A stretch of 64,000 bases of DNA from Membranipora membranacea (Eukaryota > Bryozoa > Gymnolaemata > Cheilostomatida > Membraniporidae). The notes under the pieces are model-generated. The model had not been told where the DNA came from. It saw only the letters and a list, made by a program, of their open reading frames with translations, and made no database searches. The stretch's first letter is position 1; every line of letters begins with the position of its first letter. Both the position numbers and the translations under genes were made by a program. The stretch spans positions 26,696,283-26,760,282 of the forward strand of contig OU612066.1 of NCBI GenBank assembly GCA_914767715.1. Direction: 5' to 3'. This document shows positions 62,001 through 64,000 of this stretch, one piece after another.

Positions 62001-63507
62001 ATTAAATATTGTGGTTTTCTATTCTAAAGACATGATTTTATAATCCACCAAATTCGTGTTTTAGTTGGGCTCTGGAAGATGACAGCAGACACTTTTTTAA
62101 CTCTTTTAATTCATCTCATATTCTTGTTTTTTGTACAGGAGGAAGTGAAGGAGTCTAGAATCAGAGCTTATCTAGATAAATATCTGGTGAAGCATACAGA
62201 GTTAGCGGCAGAAGAAAGAATCAGAGAATATGTACTACAGATGCTGATAGTGCCTGATACTGTGACTAAATCAGCCTGTATCACTGACCCTCACAGGTAA
62301 GCTTTTGGTTCACTGATATCACATACCCTTACAGGTACGCTGATGTTCCCCACTTATCTAAATTGAACACAGAGTAGATGGACATTGACCGTTTGCTCTT
62401 CACCACAATTGACATCTTATATGTAGTTGGAGCCTGATGCTTCTATTTGGAAAGCTGTCATTCAAGAGAAATTTGAAATCATTAGTCTTTACTCTTTTTT
62501 GTTTCCCCGATGGCTGGTTATTTTTATGTGCTTATAGTGAATGTTTACCCAACTCATTTAAGATAGAGTAGTTGGTTTTGATAACCTCCAGGGGGACACC
62601 CAATCATGATAGGATTCCGTTGCCCTAAAAGGAAAGCTGCAAGTGCGTATCTGAATTCCGTGGTTTCGTTTTTAGATCGAATGCCAGACTGATTCGCTCT
62701 CAGAGAGCCGGTGTAGGCAAGTCACTGCAGAGAGACAATCTCGTCCAGAACCTGAGAGATCATCTCAATATTCGTACTGGTGAAGATCTCACAATACCTG
62801 TGTACAAATCTATCAATACCGACACAATCATCGACATACTCTCTATGAGGCTAGGTGAGTGTGCTTGCACGCAGTATAAAGATCCCCCAGTGCCTCTTCA
62901 AAGAAAGAATAGCCGGGAACAGCGGGCAAGGGTATATGGTCACTACCCTACACAAGCCACCTGCGCTTAAGGAGGCCTGTTAAATAGGGCGGTCAAATAA
63001 GACCTAGTGTAAAGAAAGGGAGAAAAAACCTGATCAATTGAGTGCTAGTTTTTTGTGCTGTAGTTTACCTATGCTCTAAAAGTTTCCTGTAAAATCTTTG
63101 GTATTGCTGTATAAATTTGTGCAATTGATATTGTTTTTAACTTCGAGTTATCCTTCGATTTTACATGAGGGCTCAACCCGGACAATTGAGTAGATAACTC
63201 TAAAATAAACTCCATTATAGCTGATTATTTTTACATACATAATAACAAAATAGCAGTTTGTTACGCATTGAATGCAATATAACTAGTTAAACATGGAACA
63301 ACCCATTTGATAGGCAATGGTTACTCAGATGAACGAGCCCATCATACCATACATCTTGATATCGCCCATGAAGTGGACCAGGGAGTAGACAACTTTCTGT
63401 TCAACCTGATCATACTAGGGAGTATAGTGAACTCTGAGGGTGCTGTATGGCAGGCTCAACAAACACAGTATTACGTCATCGAGTGTATGCCTTTCTCAAG
63501 GAGAAAG
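37867..63507 (+). CDS. RNF213: RNF213/mysterin-like giant AAA+ E3 ubiquitin ligase, N-terminal half (3' partial)
   Basis: Thirty-nine exons chain with every phase matching, giving 2723 codons with no stop; vertebrate RNF213 is about 5200 aa, so the window holds roughly the first half. The order agrees with the vertebrate protein: N-terminal zinc ribbon, long disordered region, CBM20-like domain, helical N-arm, then the first AAA module. Local matches I recognise include WIRLIPLMHCL with DSWWGLEG, WLKKVKSHFGSVE with ATAINQTGVY, TNPTLNFFTTEQLV, RPNLIAV, NEVLICT and RAGVGKSL. In vertebrates the full protein is a cytosolic ring-shaped ubiquitin ligase with two active AAA units, linked to lipid droplets, vascular disease and coating of intracellular bacteria; those activities reside mostly in the part beyond this window. 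Start context ACAATGG is strong. A possible next acceptor (cccttcag) is cut by the right edge at 63997. Confidence 0.95.
40667..46041 (+). CDS. RNF213: RNF213-like exons 2-9: disordered, Ser/Pro/Glu-rich region
   Basis: Exons 40667-41201, 41457-41533, 41754-42165, 43263-43333, 43774-44694, 45002-45091, 45439-45764 and 45929-46041. Low-complexity Ser/Pro/Gln sequence (TSVTSSSPESNSQP), acidic blocks (EGIDDDSDEDNF) and Lys-rich segments. The only stretch that looks folded is in exon 8 (ESPVDAQLLNVFLSHKKALG and a charged helix to WHSQHKPLFERA). Vertebrate RNF213 has an equally long, poorly conserved tail here. Assignment rests on open frames, strong splice borders and matching phases rather than on sequence similarity. 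Confidence 0.85.
46630..46920 (+). mobile_element. tRNA-derived SINE in an RNF213-like intron
   Basis: Head about 46637-46705 with an A-box-like TCTGATAGTTTAGGGTGT and a B-box-like AGGTTCATTTCCT. The body contains cggcgggcaagggtatagggt, and the end has a short tandem tail (gacttagacttagac, 46904-46918). The tail style suggests mobilisation by a LINE that recognises a 3' repeat. Confidence 0.65.
47058..48368 (+). CDS. RNF213: RNF213-like exons 10-12: CBM20-like domain
   Basis: Exons 47058-47216, 47510-47637 and 48046-48368. Beta-strand-rich sequence (FRRLIFRVLLPN, NVFRVWPKL, GIWAGQLDVP, YRFAQPR, VTYVYDGTLVYDK) occupies the position of the CBM20-like domain of vertebrate RNF213. There the corresponding strands read like VFIRGGEEFGESKW and YKYVIYNGESFEYEF. 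The block ends in a helical segment (KGILAMLPDWSKDLI) that begins the N-arm. Confidence 0.85.
48583..56563 (+). CDS. RNF213: RNF213-like exons 13-27: helical N-arm
   Basis: Exons 48583-48651, 48948-49213, 49511-49726, 50135-50342, 50662-50726, 51320-51581, 51927-52025, 52193-52312, 52986-53154, 53321-53629, 53829-54134, 54281-54525, 55132-55282, 56072-56289, 56405-56563. Leucine-rich helical sequence with segments that line up with vertebrate RNF213 (DLWIRLIPLMHC, DTFNLQGDFTDM, CPDFIEWVRKE, RELDWLKKVKSHFGSVE). The first 23 residues of exon 14 resemble all of exon 13. Exon 18 uses a weak GTTTTT donor. The exon 23 start at 53829 was chosen because it alone preserves phase. Confidence 0.9.
48771..48812. 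mobile_element. 42-bp miniature with CTTGTCAC termini
   Basis: Begins cttgtcacgcggc and ends gtgacaag. The 13-bp left end equals the terminus of the 1-kb inverted-repeat elements at 7492 and 15994. It looks like an extreme internal-deletion derivative or a short relic of the same family. Confidence 0.6.
50780..51250. mobile_element. inverted-repeat element in an RNF213-like intron, copy 1
   Basis: Left arm (tgtcctctctcttgttggtactcttcgacc, about 50819-50848) and right arm (ggttgaagagtacctaactggagagaggaca, about 51193-51223) are reverse complements, and the pairing continues inward through gaaaactgcttg / aagcggttttc and gattcagcatcg / cgatgctgaatc. No coding capacity. Confidence 0.7.
51582..51650. 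repeat. T-tract and (TA)n microsatellite abutting a splice donor
   Basis: A poly-T run followed by (ta)n begins immediately at the GT donor of RNF213-like exon 18. Length changes here could affect U1 pairing of an already weak donor. Confidence 0.8.
54670..55100. mobile_element. inverted-repeat element in an RNF213-like intron, copy 2 (degraded)
   Basis: The right half (attctgaatca, aagcggatttcaagata, ggttgaaagtaccaaac, agagaggaca, ending gagctcagaaaact) matches the family at 50780, whose left end reads agttttctgagct. The left half is diverged but still pairs partly. Confidence 0.6.
55407..56041. mobile_element. TTAA-flanked long palindromic MITE, copy 2
   Basis: TTAA at 55403-55406 and 56042-56045 borders inverted arms starting AGACTTAGTTTGAGGCTGC and ATACTTAGTTTGAGGCTGC. 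The arms share atcttattctccatat, tccaaatattgagga and ggcctctcaaa with the element at 25581. It fills most of the 789-bp RNF213-like intron 25 and ends 26 bp before the exon 26 acceptor. A small private hairpin (taactctatgg region, about 55775-55797) lies near its centre. Confidence 0.85.
55677..55746 (-). ncRNA. tRNA-like segment inside TTAA palindrome copy 2
   Basis: On the minus strand: an A-box-like GTGGCGTGGTAGCG and a B box GGGTTCGATTCCC. It occupies the same place and orientation as the left tRNA-like segment of copy 1 (25827-25898). The mirrored right-hand segment is not recognisable here. Confidence 0.5.
56646..57405. mobile_element. TTAA-flanked inverted-repeat element, second family
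   Basis: TTAA at 56642-56645 and 57406-57409 borders about 90-bp arms beginning GGTAGAGACAC. Shared words are tatacaccgttggaaagctg and gagctactgatcgctaagag with their reverse complements on the right. The interior of about 580 bp has no transposase. It occupies most of RNF213-like intron 27. Confidence 0.85.
57556..60952 (+). CDS. RNF213: RNF213-like exons 28-36: N-arm to linker
   Basis: Exons 57556-57753, 57970-58229, 58429-58531, 58651-58903, 59277-59406, 59688-59812, 59961-60047, 60291-60397, 60788-60952. Matches to vertebrate RNF213 include SLDDVINL, NLARAYLEIRREG, TNPTLNFFTTEQLV, GRPNLIAV and NEVLICTKNT. Exon 31 carries a segment resembling a UBA helix bundle (YELMDDLECSQDMAVLALVE). The donor of exon 35 (GTTCGC) is poor but is the only one restoring phase with exon 36. 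Confidence 0.88.
61222..61922. mobile_element. 701-bp foldback element with 7-bp direct repeats
   Basis: The arms (about 330 bp each) start CACAGAGTAAGGATATACAG on the left and mirror on the right, leaving only a small central spacer near 61570-61600. ATGATAG occurs directly outside both ends (61215-61221 and 61923-61929), a likely target-site duplication. It lies in RNF213-like intron 36. Confidence 0.88.
62139..63507 (+). CDS. RNF213: RNF213-like exons 37-39: first AAA module
   Basis: Exons 62139-62296, 62676-62854 and 63329-63507. Exon 38 holds the Walker A-like loop RSQRAGVGKSL at the position of AAA1, and exon 39 holds a Walker B-like strand (HTIHLDIAHEVDQG) followed by FLFNLIILGSIVNSEGAVW. 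In vertebrate RNF213 this module is considered catalytically inactive even though the P-loop-like sequence is present. The gene continues past the window. Confidence 0.92.
62900..63005 (+). mobile_element. fragment of a SINE body
   Basis: agcgggcaagggtatatggt resembles the body of the SINE at 46630 (ggcgggcaagggtatagggt). The tRNA-like head is not present. Confidence 0.4.
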
Positions 63508-64000
63508 GTAAGTGTGATAACAAGAACCTTATTTGTGAAATTATCTCTTAGGATCAGTCAACTGATCATTGGAAACTATATTACACTTTGGCCTACATAC
63601 TCTGTATACAAAATTTGGTTGAGATCAAGGGAATCACCAGCTGATTAGATTCAAATACTCTAACCTCTACTTGCCCTCAGTTCTCACAAGCTCCTGGGAT
63701 AAATGGCTTCACGTCCTTTCAATTCGAAAATGTTGTATGTAACAACTAGCCACTGATGGAGAGTTCTTTTCAGTGCTACTAAAAAACGGCATGTTTAGCG
63801 CAGCGTAAAAATTGCAGACTATTTCAAGCATCAACAACTTTGACCTAGTTACATTTATACGAATTTATGGATCAGTGGTAAAATGCACAACATGGCTGCT
63901 TGTGGAGATATTTCAACAGTATATAAATATGTGTCAGTAACATAGATATAAAAACAGTATAAATAGGACATTGTTTCCAACCGTTTAAACCCTTCAGCTG

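Overview
This is an AT-rich, intron-dense nuclear window from an invertebrate bilaterian. The presence of an RNF213 orthologue, the 5S rRNA variant and the repeat content fit a marine lophotrochozoan or a non-vertebrate deuterostome; the sequence alone does not fix the species. No bacterial operons, CRISPR arrays or viral genes were seen. Nearly all real coding sequence lies in short exons of about 30-900 bp separated by repeat-rich introns, so the genes were rebuilt by joining exons with AG/GT borders and consistent reading phase.

Layout. (1) About 2.9-21.0 kb, minus strand: a protein I do not recognise. It starts at 20982 with two large N-terminal exons (about 465 aa) and continues as a chain of tiny acidic, Ser/Glu-rich exons. 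The chain occurs as three paralogous modules because a block of about 5 kb has been tandemly duplicated (3953-9271 and 9272-about 17845). The second copy was later enlarged by insertions, including a SINE with a U2-snRNA-like head, an 82-bp palindrome and a 139-bp tandem repeat. (2) About 21.7 kb: an isolated 5S rRNA gene or pseudogene, minus strand. (3) 22995-33199, minus strand: a complete ALG6 orthologue (15 coding exons, 501 aa, all phases consistent), the ER glucosyltransferase of N-glycan precursor assembly. One of its introns holds a 5'-truncated LINE and a long palindromic TTAA element. (4) 33.2-37.9 kb: mostly non-coding, with a tRNA-derived SINE, an orphan exon (35201-35426, minus) and a 257-bp tandem duplication. 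(5) 37867 to the right edge, plus strand: the N-terminal half of an RNF213/mysterin-like giant AAA+ E3 ubiquitin ligase. There are 39 consecutive phase-compatible exons, 2723 codons, from two zinc ribbons through a disordered region, a CBM20-like domain and the long helical N-arm into the first AAA module. The AAA3/AAA4 core and RING lie beyond the window.

The three genes have no obvious shared pathway. The most unusual content is structural. Two copies of one TTAA-flanked palindrome carrying tRNA-like centres sit 26 and 30 bp upstream of 3' splice sites in two unrelated genes. There are also several other foldback or inverted-repeat elements, the U2-headed SINE, and the exon-module expansion in the unknown gene.
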